Assembly: GCA_032718865.1 (NCBI GenBank)
Contig: JALUTQ010000004.1
Span: 1,054,001 to 1,118,000 of the forward strand
Direction: 5' to 3'
Length of the DNA: 64,000 nt
Source of the DNA: Tilletia caries
Taxonomy: Eukaryota; Basidiomycota; Exobasidiomycetes; Tilletiales; Tilletiaceae
This document shows positions 22,252-32,858 of the stretch, in pieces. The notes beneath the pieces are model-generated. The model saw only the letters and a list, made by a program, of their open reading frames with translations. It did no database searches and was not told the DNA's origin. The stretch's first letter is position 1; every line of letters starts with the position of its first letter. Both the position numbers and the translations under genes were made by a program.

Positions 22252-23940
22252 ATGGCTCGTGCGCGTCAGTCCGTTGCGGTGGAATCGCGCGTCAAAGACG
22301 GTATGTCTCTCTAGTCTCTGCTCAAGCCTCAAGCGCATCTCCATTCTCTGACCTCTGTACTGACATGACCCTTCCTCTCTTCCTATTCAGGTGTACGTCG
22401 CTGCAGGCTAGGTTGCATGGACGAGGCCGATCCCTCTCAGCGTGCCCCAGTACCGTGCAAGCACAGCAAGAACAAGAAGCAGCGAGGCGGTGAGCATCAG
22501 ACCAAGTCAGCTTTACTTATGTCGTCTTGCTGATCTTATATTCTTATTCTTCTCTCCTACCCTCTCTCCCTCCCTCTCTGATCCCTCTCCTCATTATCTC
22601 TTGCAGCAGCAGATAAGATCAATGCGGTTCAGACAAGTGCGGTATCTGCAGGTCCAGTGCCTTCTCCCACGGCCGCAGCAGACGAATCCCCCTCCTACGA
22701 CTCTGGTGGCATCAAATCGTCGGCTGGTGCTGCGGGAGAAGACACTGGACCGGCAGGTACGGAGATGCCCACGGATCCTGCGCCCCTTGGACCCTCAGCT
22801 TCAGCCGATACACCCGCCTTTCTTGGGTCTATGAATCATGACGCGGCCAATACAAACGCTCGTTCTTTGGTCATCCAACCTCGTCTGCCGTTTCCAGACG
22901 TGACAAACAATCAATCGACCGAACAGACTTCTGTTCAAGTTCAAGTTCAAGTTCAAGGGGAGGAAAGCATCGTGACTACGCGTACGTTAAATGCAGAGAT
23001 CGACAAGCTGGTACCAAAGCTGATTCAATGGCTAACACTATTTACTCTGTCAATTCTCTTCCGATCTATACGGAATTTCAGAGCGCCACACCGATACCGG
23101 AGAAACGGAGAGAGCGGGCAATGAGGAAGAGGACGAAGGAGAAGGAGAGGAGGAAGAAGAAGACATCGGTATCATCAAGGAGGGCCAAGAGGGCGAGGCA
23201 AAGCAGAAGGGAGTGAGAGCCACAGAGGCTCAAAGGCGTGCAATATGGCGTGAGTAATACCCTCAGATACCCTCTCTAGGTTCTGACGTGAGCTGATGAC
23301 CATTTTCTATCCAAAATCGAAGTCAACATGGACAAAGCTCACGAACACGCCCAAAAGATGCACGACTATGAGGCAGATACGGCGGCCCGTAATAGAATCA
23401 TTGGCAGGCAGTTGCATCGCATCATTGAAAAGTCAGGATTTAGGAATACTGTGCTGCGGTACATCAGCGTGAATGAATCTGACATATAGCTTGTGTCTCA
23501 TCTCTCCCTCGCTTCGACAGGCTGCTGTGCTCTGCCAGGTCACAGGAACTGCGATGTTCGTAGGATTTGCACACCTCGAGCACGGACGACACGAGACGAA
23601 GGATGTTGTGTGGGCCAGCCCTAATATCTGCAATCCGGACCACGCGACGCTGCGAAAGATGACTCAAGACATGCACGACTCATTCATCTCGGGCACCGCC
23701 TTGTATAGGGAGGCTGGTCGCGCGCTCAGGGCGGATGAGCTTCGCGAACATCAAGCATGGATTGCGGAGAAGATCGCGTTCAAGCGGAAGCAGGACAGGT
23801 TGGAGGATGAGAACAGGAAGCTGAGAGCCCAGCTGGAACGAACCTCGAGCGTTGCGAGTACAAACGTCGTCTCTATGCCAACGTCTTCCACATCAACACT
23901 CAGTCTTTCAGGCCGCTCTCTCCCTCGTGCTAATGAATGA
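22252..23940 (+). CDS. KDZ-element companion protein, intact, function unknown
   Basis: Exons 22252-22300, 22391-22489, 22607-22981, 23082-23249, 23323-23450 and 23521-23940 join with correct phase at all five junctions, about 412 residues. The N-terminus is basic and has C-x4-C plus C-K-H cysteine/histidine spacing (RRCRLGCMDEAD, then VPCKHSKNKKQ), perhaps a small metal- or DNA-binding patch. A Ser/Pro/Ala-rich linker with a VQVQVQVQG run follows, then a strongly acidic stretch (NEEEDEGEGEEEEED). The last 180 residues are helical and end in a coiled coil (AFKRKQDRLEDENRKLRAQLE). The donor of intron 5 (GTGCTG) is weak. It stops 20 bp before the convergent transposase stop. No domain is recognised; it may be an accessory transposition or regulatory protein. 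Confidence 0.7.
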
Positions 23941-23960
23941 ATGATGTACTTTTTGTAGAT

Positions 23961-26900
23961 CTATTTCTTCTTAATGCGAAGCCGGTTCCAGATGCACAGA
24001 AAATGCTTGATGAGCAGAACTGCATGCTCTTGACCAGAATACGAGACGGACTTCTTGATGCGGCTCAAAGCAGAGTTTTCGCACTCAGCTGCAGAGCTAT
24101 TGAGGTGTCGTAGGGAAGGATCCGTGGCCATGTACGAAGAGAGGAAGCTGGACAGTGTGCACTTTGAATGGCCGTGCTGGTGCATCTGGTCGATGACGAA
24201 GAGGGTGTCCTTAAAGAACTCTGCCTCCCTTCGCAAGCAGTAAGGGGCAAGTTGGCAAGCAAAGTCGTAGACCACGACCTGCGGGGCAGTGGTCCAGTGC
24301 GAGAACAGGGCAGAGAAGACGTCGTTCCGTCCTTCGGACTCGGGAATGATGTGGAAGCCCACGCAGACGGTATGAGGGCACCATAAGGCCATGATGCCGC
24401 CCGTACGTCGCTGCTTGATGTACGCATCGTAGAATTTGCGGCAGCCCTCATCACCAGCGACACTGCTGTCTCGATTCTTCGCTGTGTCCACTCCGGTGTA
24501 GTACGGACGCTGCCGAGACTTCAACGAGCCGTAATACGATCCAGTCTGAGTGTAGGGAATGCTGTAGTCTGAGAGGGCAAGAGGCATCGAAAATGGGGGG
24601 GTTCTGAATCAGCTTCAAGTATTCGCATCTATCGCATCTATTTCAAGCCAGGTACTGACTTGATTCATTGGAAGACGAGAACGAACCAGCTGTAGCAGCG
24701 CTACTCTGCTGCTGCAAAAGTACGTCCTGTTGGTGCTGGATGTATTGCGCGCATGCCGAAAGGAAAGGGCGAAGGCTGGAAGGAAAAGGAACGATGCTGC
24801 TGAAGCTGGAGGTCTGCTGGAGATGGCTACGGAGAAGGAGGCCAAGTGCTGGGCAGTGACGGCTGAGGGTCGTGGACAAGTTGGAGAACCGCGGAGACGA
24901 GACGGACAGTTGGGAATCGGCAAGCTCCTTGAGCAGCGGAACGCAAAGAGGTCGACAGAACTGAAAGATGCCTTCCTCAGCTGCAAGCTGCTTCAAGAGA
25001 TAGTCGTACGAGTCTTCAAGGCTAGGGTATAGACGAGTGTACGCAAACGTGTCGCGAAGGAGGGAGAGCAGTGAGGTCGTCCACGACTTGATAATGGTGC
25101 TGGTGGTGTTTGAAGAGGTGTTGATTGCAGAGTATTCTGTGAATGCGTTGCGGAACGCAGCCAAGGCCTCACTTTGGTCTTCTGTAGGCAATGGCAGGGC
25201 GTCAACACATCGACGCAAATGGCCGCGCAGTGCCTTTGTGGGCAAAAAGGCAAGGATTGGCGAGGAACTTGGGCGCGCTGCAAACAAAGAAGACGGTGTT
25301 GTCGGAGGACAAAGATGTTCGTGGCGAAGCCGGGTACTGTGCGCCAAGACAACCCCATCTGCAATAACCGTCGACGGACTTGGACCGCAGACTGGACAGG
25401 AGAACGAGATGTCCATTGCTTGAAGCTGAACGAACGCAAAGAAGATCTTGATGAAGGTGGATCGAGCCAGAAACTTTGGCGGACTGTGCTGCGATTGAGA
25501 ATGCTCGTCGTAGGCGTTCTGGACCGTGGTGCAGAAAGCTGAGAGCGGGGTGGGCGAACTGTAAAGCTGAGACGAATACGAGTTGAGCAGCTCATGAGTC
25601 ACAACTATTTCGTTGTTCCAATTGAAGAGTCCCAGTTCAGACAGATCTGGACCAATCGTTCTGCATTCCCCTCGAGACCGGCACGTGCACTGCTGAGCCT
25701 CGATCACCGTTCGCAGCATGCCTTGGCTGTGGAATAGCCTGCAGGATCGAGTGGTCACTGTGACTGTCGCCCCTGCCACCGCACCGCAGTGACAGCGCGC
25801 GTGGGAGCCGAGCGGGAGAGGACTGGGCAGATCGGCAAGTCGAGGCGCTGCAACTCTCGCGAGATCGGTCTGAATGCGACAAAAGGCGGGGGGAGGGGAT
25901 GGCCGATGCGAACAGGATCTTCTTTGCGCATGAGCCTGGATGTTAAGAACGTAAGACCTAATCTCGTCCAGGTCATCTTGATCTAGGCATGCGGAAGAGA
26001 TTGAGGATGAAGGGAAATGAACAACAAAACGCAGAAGGGTCAGCAGCACATCCAGACACATGCCGCAAGGCGCAGTTTCGTATTCCAAAGCCAGGCGCCA
26101 GCTGCCAGAGAGAGATTAGCCTGCTATTTACCTGAAATGTCTCCGTCTTCTTCCAGGCCAAGAGTGTCCTGACGAAATTGGTGAGCACGGCGCCGGTGAA
26201 CACATGCTGATGGTGACTGCAGGTTTCGAACGCATCCAAGAGCAGAGCAAAACCAGCTTTGAGATCCAGCGCTCGAGACAACGCACCGCTTTTGATCGTG
26301 TCGGCTGAGGCTAACCTCTCCTCCGTCTTCTCTTCTCGTTGACAGAACTGAGTACCACGAACTCCGACCGTGCATGGCTGGGGCAAATGCAACGGCAAGA
26401 GGAGCCGCTGCAAAACAGTTTGAAATGGAAGTGTGAGAAACTGAGCAGACACGAGTCACACGTGTACATTCCTAGCTGCTCTCATGGCCCATGGACTATC
26501 TTACCAGTGGCAGAAAGGGGCTCCATGCTGAGGAGTCGAGCAGATGTCGACCGCGCAACCTGCTGATGCAGACATTTCTCTCCGCTCCTTCCGTCCATAC
26601 AGTCGCAGGACGACATCAACTCCAGATGGTCGTGTTCATCGAGGCTTTCAGACAAGGAAACGTGATGAAACGTCCCGAACTGTAAGCGTTGAGTGTAAAA
26701 TAATGTCAGAATTCCAAAGTAAGGAAGAAGGCCTCCGAATCAAAACACCAGCAACAGCAAGGCAGCAACCGTGCACCAGCTGTCTGCAGGGCTCTCACTC
26801 GCCTCTGCCCTTAAGAAATCCAAGTCCACTCACATCAGGAATCCCTTCCCTTGCTCCTTCCAAGATCCAGGTCGCAGTGTCGAGGCGGACGACCAAAGCT

Positions 26901-27416
26901 GCTTCCTCTTCGAATATCATGCGCGCGTAATCTTGCATTTCGGTTATGACTTCATGTCCAGCTGCGTCTTGTGTGAAGGATCGAGAAAGAGGGAAGCCTC
27001 GTGCATCTGCGGAAGAGGAGGAGACGGGAACATTGGCGTCGACGTGGTCGTCGGGGGGGGGAAGCTCCAAAGTCCATTCCGCAGTCATAGTCGTCCTCGA
27101 AACCGGGGAAATTGCTGGCAGGGTCGCCATCCGTTGAATCCGAAACTTGCGCGGTCAATTCCTGCCCAGCTGGCAGGCGACGACATGAGGGTGCGTCTCG
27201 TTTCGGCCGTTTTGGCGCGGGACGAACAGAATTTGCGCGGCTTGATTTTGACCCTGTTCCGTCTGGCAAAGACGTCGCTGGGGAGGAAACAGAGGGCAGG
27301 GAGGGAAAAGTTCGAACTGTAGAAGGGACTGGTAGAGAGGGTGGGGAGAGCGTCGGGCGAGAAAAAGGCAGGAAACGGACTGGAGGGCCGGGCGGCTGAT
27401 CGTGAGAGGTTACCAC
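23961..27416 (-). pseudogene. KDZ transposase with CxC5/CxC6-type cysteine clusters, one frameshift
   Basis: At least five reverse-strand exons: an N-terminal exon (about 27416-26850), a short or absent exon near 26740-26790, 26470-26690 (with MSSCDCMDG and GEKCLHQQ), 26150-26460, the large exon 25985-24651, and 24599-23961. The large exon has the KDZ-associated clusters CHCG...CRLFHSQG...CTCRSRGEC and FSCPVCG..P..VIADGVVLA. The last exon has the transposase core: HTVCVGFHIIPESEGRND, VVVYDFACQLAPYC, DQMHQHGHSKC and a late Glu (AECENSALSRIKK). In the N-terminal exon, a 9-base C run (27053-27061) breaks the frame; eight bases would restore MDFGASPP to DDHVDANVP. No clean ATG was found in the first exon's frame. 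It is either inactivated by one indel or affected by a homopolymer error. Confidence 0.75.
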
Positions 27417-27653
27417 GATCCCGCATTGCTGAATCTGTGTGGAAAAAAAAGGGGGGGATACAGAAAGGGGTTGCCACAGTACAAAACCAAAGTGATGAGC
27501 CTACCTACACAGGTAGTGACATTGGCGATACTCATGCTACGTACCAGAGGATTGATTCATTCTCAGACCGACCGATGTTGAGCTCCCGCGTCAGCTTGTA
27601 AGGGGACACCTGGTGGTCAGATGAAGGAAGAAAGGGACACCTGATGGTCCTTA

Positions 27654-29338
27654 CTAGCCACGTCATGGCCTCATTTTTATTTCAGACGTGTCATGGTTTT
27701 CAGTGGTTTTTTAATGGCGGTCTATCCGCGAAACTTCGCGCATGAAGACCGGTCGCTGGAGCTGGATTGCGATCGAGTGACCTTCAAGCTTTTCCAGATG
27801 AGCTGCAATCGCCCTCAGCGCTGCGATTAACTCGTCCTCATGCCTTGTATGTGCGCTTTCTCAAACTGTTCCTCAGAATCAAAAGTCCAGGGTGAGGGGA
27901 ACCCCCAAGCTGCTATGTAGTTGCTACGTTGCTATGCCCTATTTCCCACCCTTTCTCCCATCTCCCACTTTCCCTAAAAAATCAAAATCAAATCCGAACC
28001 CTTCAGATGTCAGATACTCAGATCTGGAAGGTGCTCTACTACATATAAGTGATGCGATGATGTCTGAACTTCCAGTGAAATGCGAAGAAGCAGCTCCTTG
28101 CGACGCGGAAAGTAGAAGCCTCGACCAGCATAGAAGCCATCTCCGATTCTCGGTCTCCATCAAAAAGCCGCAATCCAAAGAGCAGCGGGATCGAATGCCG
28201 ATGAGATGGTGAAGCTGGTAGGGCACATAACAAGGCCACTTCGTAGCCGCGTCACGCTCCGATCCTCGACGAGGGCGCCATTAATTGTATCCTTCCGGGC
28301 TGTAATCGCGATCGTATTTTGCCGCAGGAAATTCTCCAGGCGAACTGGAAGACATCACAGTCAGGATTCGCCTTGACGAAGCAGTAGCTTGCTGTGATTG
28401 CGATTGGCGAGGTAAGAACAGAGGAGAGGCGTCAGGCGACAGAGGACGACGTTTCGCTCCTCTGACAGACGCAGGGTCGAACCGACGCACCTTTCTCCGG
28501 ACGCTGTACCAGATCGTGCTCGTCACCCCAGCCGTATGGATTTGATGTTTCCCTTCTCTACTCCTCGTGTATGGCCGCAGTATCTGCAGGGGAAGATGTT
28601 CGTCCATTCGGGGCTGTGGGAGATGGAATCTTTTGGAAATGACGAAGTCTTGGAAGTCGGTTCGCTGATGGTGGCCGCGTCGAGATTTGGACCTCTATCT
28701 GTCGCCGATTTGCCTGTCGAGAGCACGATATCGATGTGGCGATGCCGATCGAGTATACTCCGTCCGTCGCAACGCCGCCTGCGAATCGAATTTGCTTGAC
28801 ATGGAATCGATTCGTCTGGATCAGATGTCACTGAACTCGCCCGGGAGTAGATCCTGAGCACAGTATCGCCCAGTCGAACGAACAGCCATGAGGGCCAAAC
28901 CAGGACACCGTGTCCTTTATCCATCGGCGTTACCGCCTGCCGCCTGCCGGTTGCTGTTGCTGGTGTCGAGCCAGCGTCGGAAGTGCAAAGGCCGTGCACG
29001 GTGCAAGTGTGCGGCGTGCTGTAGGCTGTAGCAGAGAAGGATCAAGAGGACGCTGGAGAGGTCAGTAGCACAGACAAGTGAGGCGCGCAGGAAACAGAAT
29101 GGCCACTCACTACTCACTCACTCTCTTGCTCTGCAGCGCGATGCATTCCTTCGGCCCATCGTGGGAACTTCATAGTGACCGGGACACGCCGGGTGGATGT
29201 CCGATGATGAGCTCGGCTGCGTTCGGGAACTGGCTTCGTTGTTGAAAAGGCCGAAGCGGAAGGAGTGAGTGAAGTGCGCTCAGGCCGAGGCTTCTCTCGA
29301 ACGACGTCGACCAACACGCACACTCGATACTCAGCACA
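27654..29338. other. Intergenic, no supported gene
   Basis: Reverse-strand frames at 28281-28607 and 28523-28999 might be exons of one gene (possible donor near 28520), but they lack motifs and a signal of selection. The last 200 bp form the promoter of the dehydrogenase gene. Confidence 0.35.
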
Positions 29339-30703
29339 ATGTCCGCTGCTTCCCTCCTCAGCACCTCCTCGCGCGCCGTCGCACGCGCAGCACAGCAGTC
29401 CAACATCCTCGCTGCCGCTGCTGCTGCCCCCGCCGCACGCGCATTCTCCACCAGTCTCGCTGCCAACAAGGAGGTCAAGAATGTCACAGTGTGAGTGTTC
29501 CACCCACGGCCGCCAGCTGGTGTTCAATGGCTTACTGACTGGCGCTCTCTCTATCCCTTGCTGTCAACAGCTTCGGCGCTGGTCTCATGGGTGCCGGCAT
29601 CGCACAGGGTCAGTACAGTGCGCTCCCACAACTGGCACTACATGCAGCCCTGCTGACACTTCTCTCCTGTCTCTCTCTCTCTCCCTTCTCAGTCCTCGCC
29701 CACAAGGCCAACATCAACGTCGTCCTCGCAGACGTGACCGACTCCGCCCTGGCAAACGGCAAGAAGATCATCTCCTCCTCCCTCACCCGCGTCTTCAAGA
29801 AGTCAAACCCAAACGACGACCCGGCCAAGCTGTCCGAACCCATCCTGGCCCGCATCAGCACCACCACCGACGCCGGTGCGGCCGTGGCCAATGCCGACGT
29901 GGTCATTGAGGCCATCATCGAGAACGTCAAGATCAAGCGCGACCTGTTCAAGTTTGTCGATGGGAAGAAGAAGAGCGGTGCCATCCTCGCTTCGAATACG
30001 AGCTCGTTGAGCGTGTCGGATATTGCGGAGGCTGTGTCGGACAAGTCTACTTTTGCTGGTTTCCATGCTTTCAACCCGGTGCCGCAGATGAAGCTTATCG
30101 AGGTCGTGCGGACGAAGCAGACCTCGGATGAGTCCTTTGACACCCTCATGGAGCTCGCCAGGCGTATGGGCAAGGTCCCCGTCGCATGTGTCGACTCGCC
30201 CGGGTATGTTCTCCCATCCCTTCCATCTCTTGCGCTGCTCCTCTGCTTTCTGACTCCCCTGAATGCTCCATGCTCAATGTTCTCTTCCCTTGCTCCAGAT
30301 TCATCGTCAACCGTCTCCTCGTGCCCTACATGTTCGAGGCCATCCGACTCGTCGAGCGTAACGAGGCCACCGTCGAGGACGTCGACACCGCCATGAAGCT
30401 CGGCGCAGGCTGTGAGTCTTCTTCCTCCCCTTCCTCCCCCCCCCCCCCCTGCATTAACAATCCCTCCTGACATTTTCTCACAAATCCAAACGCACAGACC
30501 CAATGGGCCCCTTCGAGCTCTCGGACCTCGTCGGCCTCGACACCCTCTCCCACATCGCCCGCGGCTGGCGCGAGCAACGCGTCCAGACGGGCGAGATCTC
30601 CGCCGAGTCCGTCGCCGAGTCCTCGCTGTTGGAGAAGTTGGTCAAGGAGGGCAAGCTCGGCCGCAAGTCCGGGGCTGGCTTTTATGACTACTCCAAGAAG
30701 TGA
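29339..30703 (+). CDS. 3-hydroxyacyl-CoA dehydrogenase, mitochondrial short-chain type
   Basis: Exons 29339-29490, 29571-29608, 29693-30203, 30299-30411 and 30498-30703, 339 residues, all junctions in phase. It oxidises (S)-3-hydroxyacyl-CoA with NAD+ in fatty-acid beta-oxidation. The N-terminal 45 residues are Ser/Ala/Arg-rich with an RAFSTS motif, a classic mitochondrial targeting peptide. The Rossmann fold follows with [13 protein letters not shown], an ADVT beta strand, and ASNTSSL. The catalytic His is in FHAFNPVP and a Glu follows in KLIEVV. The C-terminal dimerisation domain has [11 protein letters not shown] and [15 protein letters not shown]. Length and motifs are normal for HADH/HBD enzymes. 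It is convergent with the mutase gene, about 300 bp apart. Confidence 0.93.
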
Positions 30704-31004
30704 GCGCGTGCGCAGCACGCGTCTGGAAGGGGAGGAAAGTTCGTGGATAGAAAATTTGTACGTAGCCTGATCTCACTGGCCGCAAAAGCATGACCAAACT
30801 GGATTCTCGCAAAACCTTTCCCGCGCACGGGAGCACCGTCAGCAGACGCTCTGTACTCTTGACGCGTCTCCACAGCTCACGCCGAGTCGTCGTGCCCTCG
30901 CAAGATGCTTATTTGAATTGTCTTCTGGATTCCAGCTGCTACGCGAGGTAAAAAGGGGGCCTTTATAGATGGTAAGACTGGTAATCCCTTGAGATGCTCC
31001 AGAT

Positions 31005-32182
31005 CTACTCGAGGATCTTCTTCTCGACGACCTGAAAGACAGAGGGAAAGAACAAGAGGTCAGCCAGACGCGTCGCTTCGCAGGTGGTGCATTGGCGCAT
31101 ACATACCTTGCCGTCAGAGTCGATCTTGTAGACGATTGGCACGCCGGTAGCGAGCTCCGTGCTGTTGAAAGGGCAGTATATGTAAGTATCACGTGGGTTG
31201 GAGGGGGGGCAAGGGATAGATACGTACGCGACGATCTGCTCGCCGGTCATGCCCTCGAGCTCCTTGATCATGGCGCGCAGGCTGGAGCGAGACAGACAGA
31301 GAAAAGGGGGGATCAGTATCGCTACATGCTGTGTGGGCCGTCATGGGAGAGTTGTACGTACGAGTTGCCGTGGGCGGTGACGAGGACTGAGGGGATGGGG
31401 GTCAGCCAGGCAGACGATCGTCAGTATCCCAGAACGAGACGGCGCCCCCTCTCAGAAACACGAAGGTAACTCACCCGACTTGCCAGCAATGACATGGGGC
31501 TTGATGTTAGCCTCGTAGTACGGCAACACCCTCTTCCCAGTCAACTCCAAGCTCTCCCCACCGGGCGGGGGGATATCGTACGAGCGCCGCCAGATGTGGA
31601 CCTGCTCCTCGCCAAACTTCTTGCGGGCATCGTCCTTGTTGAGCCCGGTGAGCTCTCCGTAGTCGCGCTCGTTGAGGGCTTGGTCCTTGGAGATTGGGAT
31701 GCCTTCTTGGTTGATCTCTTTGAGTTGGATGGCGAGGGTGTTTTGGGCCCGTTGGAGGTCGGAGGTGAAGGCGAGGCTGTGGGAGAGAGGGTTTGTGAGC
31801 GCTGATTGTGGTGATAAGAGGGCGGCGCGTATGTACTTACTCGAAGTTGGTCTGTGTGAGAGTTTGAATGGGAAAAAGGGGGGCGAGAATGGAAGCGCGA
31901 GGGCAAGAGAGGTGAGAATTTGAGAATTTGAAATGATAAGGGGGGCGTACTCACGTAGCCGTGCTTCTTGAGCTCCTCGGCACCCTTGAGGGCCTCGGCC
32001 TTGCCCTGCTCGGTGAGGGCGGGGTCCTTCCAGCCGGTGAACTGTGCGCGCGTAGAAAAGGAAGCGAAAGGAAGAAAGATTCAGCCAGAAGCGCAGCATA
32101 GAGGATGGAGACTGGCCAACGCACGAGGTTGAGCTTGTTCCACTCGGACTGGCCGTGGCGGGTGAGTACGAGAGTGCTGCGT

Positions 32183-32217
<35 letters not shown>

Positions 32218-32280
32218 GGAGAGTCAGCCTGCGTGTCATGCGCGATACGAGCGGGATTCAGCATGTGCGCACCCGACCAT
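31005..32280 (-). CDS. gpm1: 2,3-bisphosphoglycerate-dependent phosphoglycerate mutase, short form
   Basis: Nine reverse-strand exons: 32273-32280, 32125-32176, 31955-32041, 31841-31851 (11 nt), 31475-31776, 31362-31386, 31228-31281, 31107-31161 and 31005-31031, all in phase, 206 residues. It interconverts 3- and 2-phosphoglycerate in glycolysis. Visible motifs are [12 protein letters not shown] (phospho-His), [11 protein letters not shown] (catalytic Glu), [10 protein letters not shown] and [11 protein letters not shown] (second His). It lacks the roughly 25-residue insertion and tail of the S. cerevisiae enzyme and so resembles the 211-residue monomeric S. pombe form. Two microexons (8 and 11 nt) make it easy to mis-annotate. 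A GA microsatellite lies in intron 1. It is divergent from the 32630 gene. Confidence 0.93.
32185..32215. repeat. GA microsatellite in intron 1 of the mutase gene
   Basis: About 15 uninterrupted GA units lie just upstream (in transcript sense, a TC tract) of the exon 2 acceptor, where they form the polypyrimidine tract. Confidence 0.85.
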
Positions 32281-32629
32281 GGTTCTGTATGTATGCGATG
32301 ATGAGGTTGCGGGTGTTGTGAGTGTTGCGATGCGAAGGTGGTGGTGGTCCGTGAGAAGCTGAGCGAGTGTTGGGGCGAGCAGCCGGCTCATTCCGAAGTT
32401 CCGACACGGTCACTCTCAGGATCACGTGACCCAGACACGCACGCGGTTCTGGCGAAAGGCTCCGAGACCAACACAACACAACAACAGCCCGATCTGGGAG
32501 ATTCCAATTCATTCCCAACTTGTTAACTTGCCTCAACAACGAAGCAGCGACGGTTGCAGCTCAGCCCAGATCGATCAGCGTCCACTCACTCACTCACTCT
32601 ACAGAAGTAAATAATCTCAGTCTGCCATA

Positions 32630-32827
32630 ATGCGGCTTATAAGGAAAGCTAGTGCCGCAGCTGGGCCCGCCGAATCGCTCTCCACGTCCTCATCCGCGCT
32701 CTCCATCCGGTCCGCGTCCTCCATCAGCGTCCGCTCCCTCTCAGGCCCCATCACAAAGATGCTCGGAAAGGCAGCAGCCTCCCTCAAACGCAGACGGGAC
32801 GACATCGACGAGCACACCGCTCCTCAG

Positions 32828-32858
<31 letters not shown>

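Larger units (their letters stand above)
22092..27653. mobile_element. KDZ-type DNA transposon with companion gene
   Basis: The element carries a KDZ transposase with cysteine clusters and a companion gene, arranged convergently. Four copies of a quasi-palindrome related to GGGACACCTGGTGGTCC mark the ends: 22093-22108 and 22143-22160 on the left, 27603-27619 and 27634-27652 on the right. The pair 22141-22160 and 27634-27653 forms an inverted repeat (AAGGACCAYCAGGTGTCCCTT), the best candidate for the true ends. I found no exact target-site duplication, so borders are approximate. Confidence 0.7.

Noticed and set aside
28440..28500. Possible tRNA (reverse strand GGTTCGACCCT resembling a B box)
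   Set aside because: Flanking bases do not form a T-arm stem or an acceptor stem.
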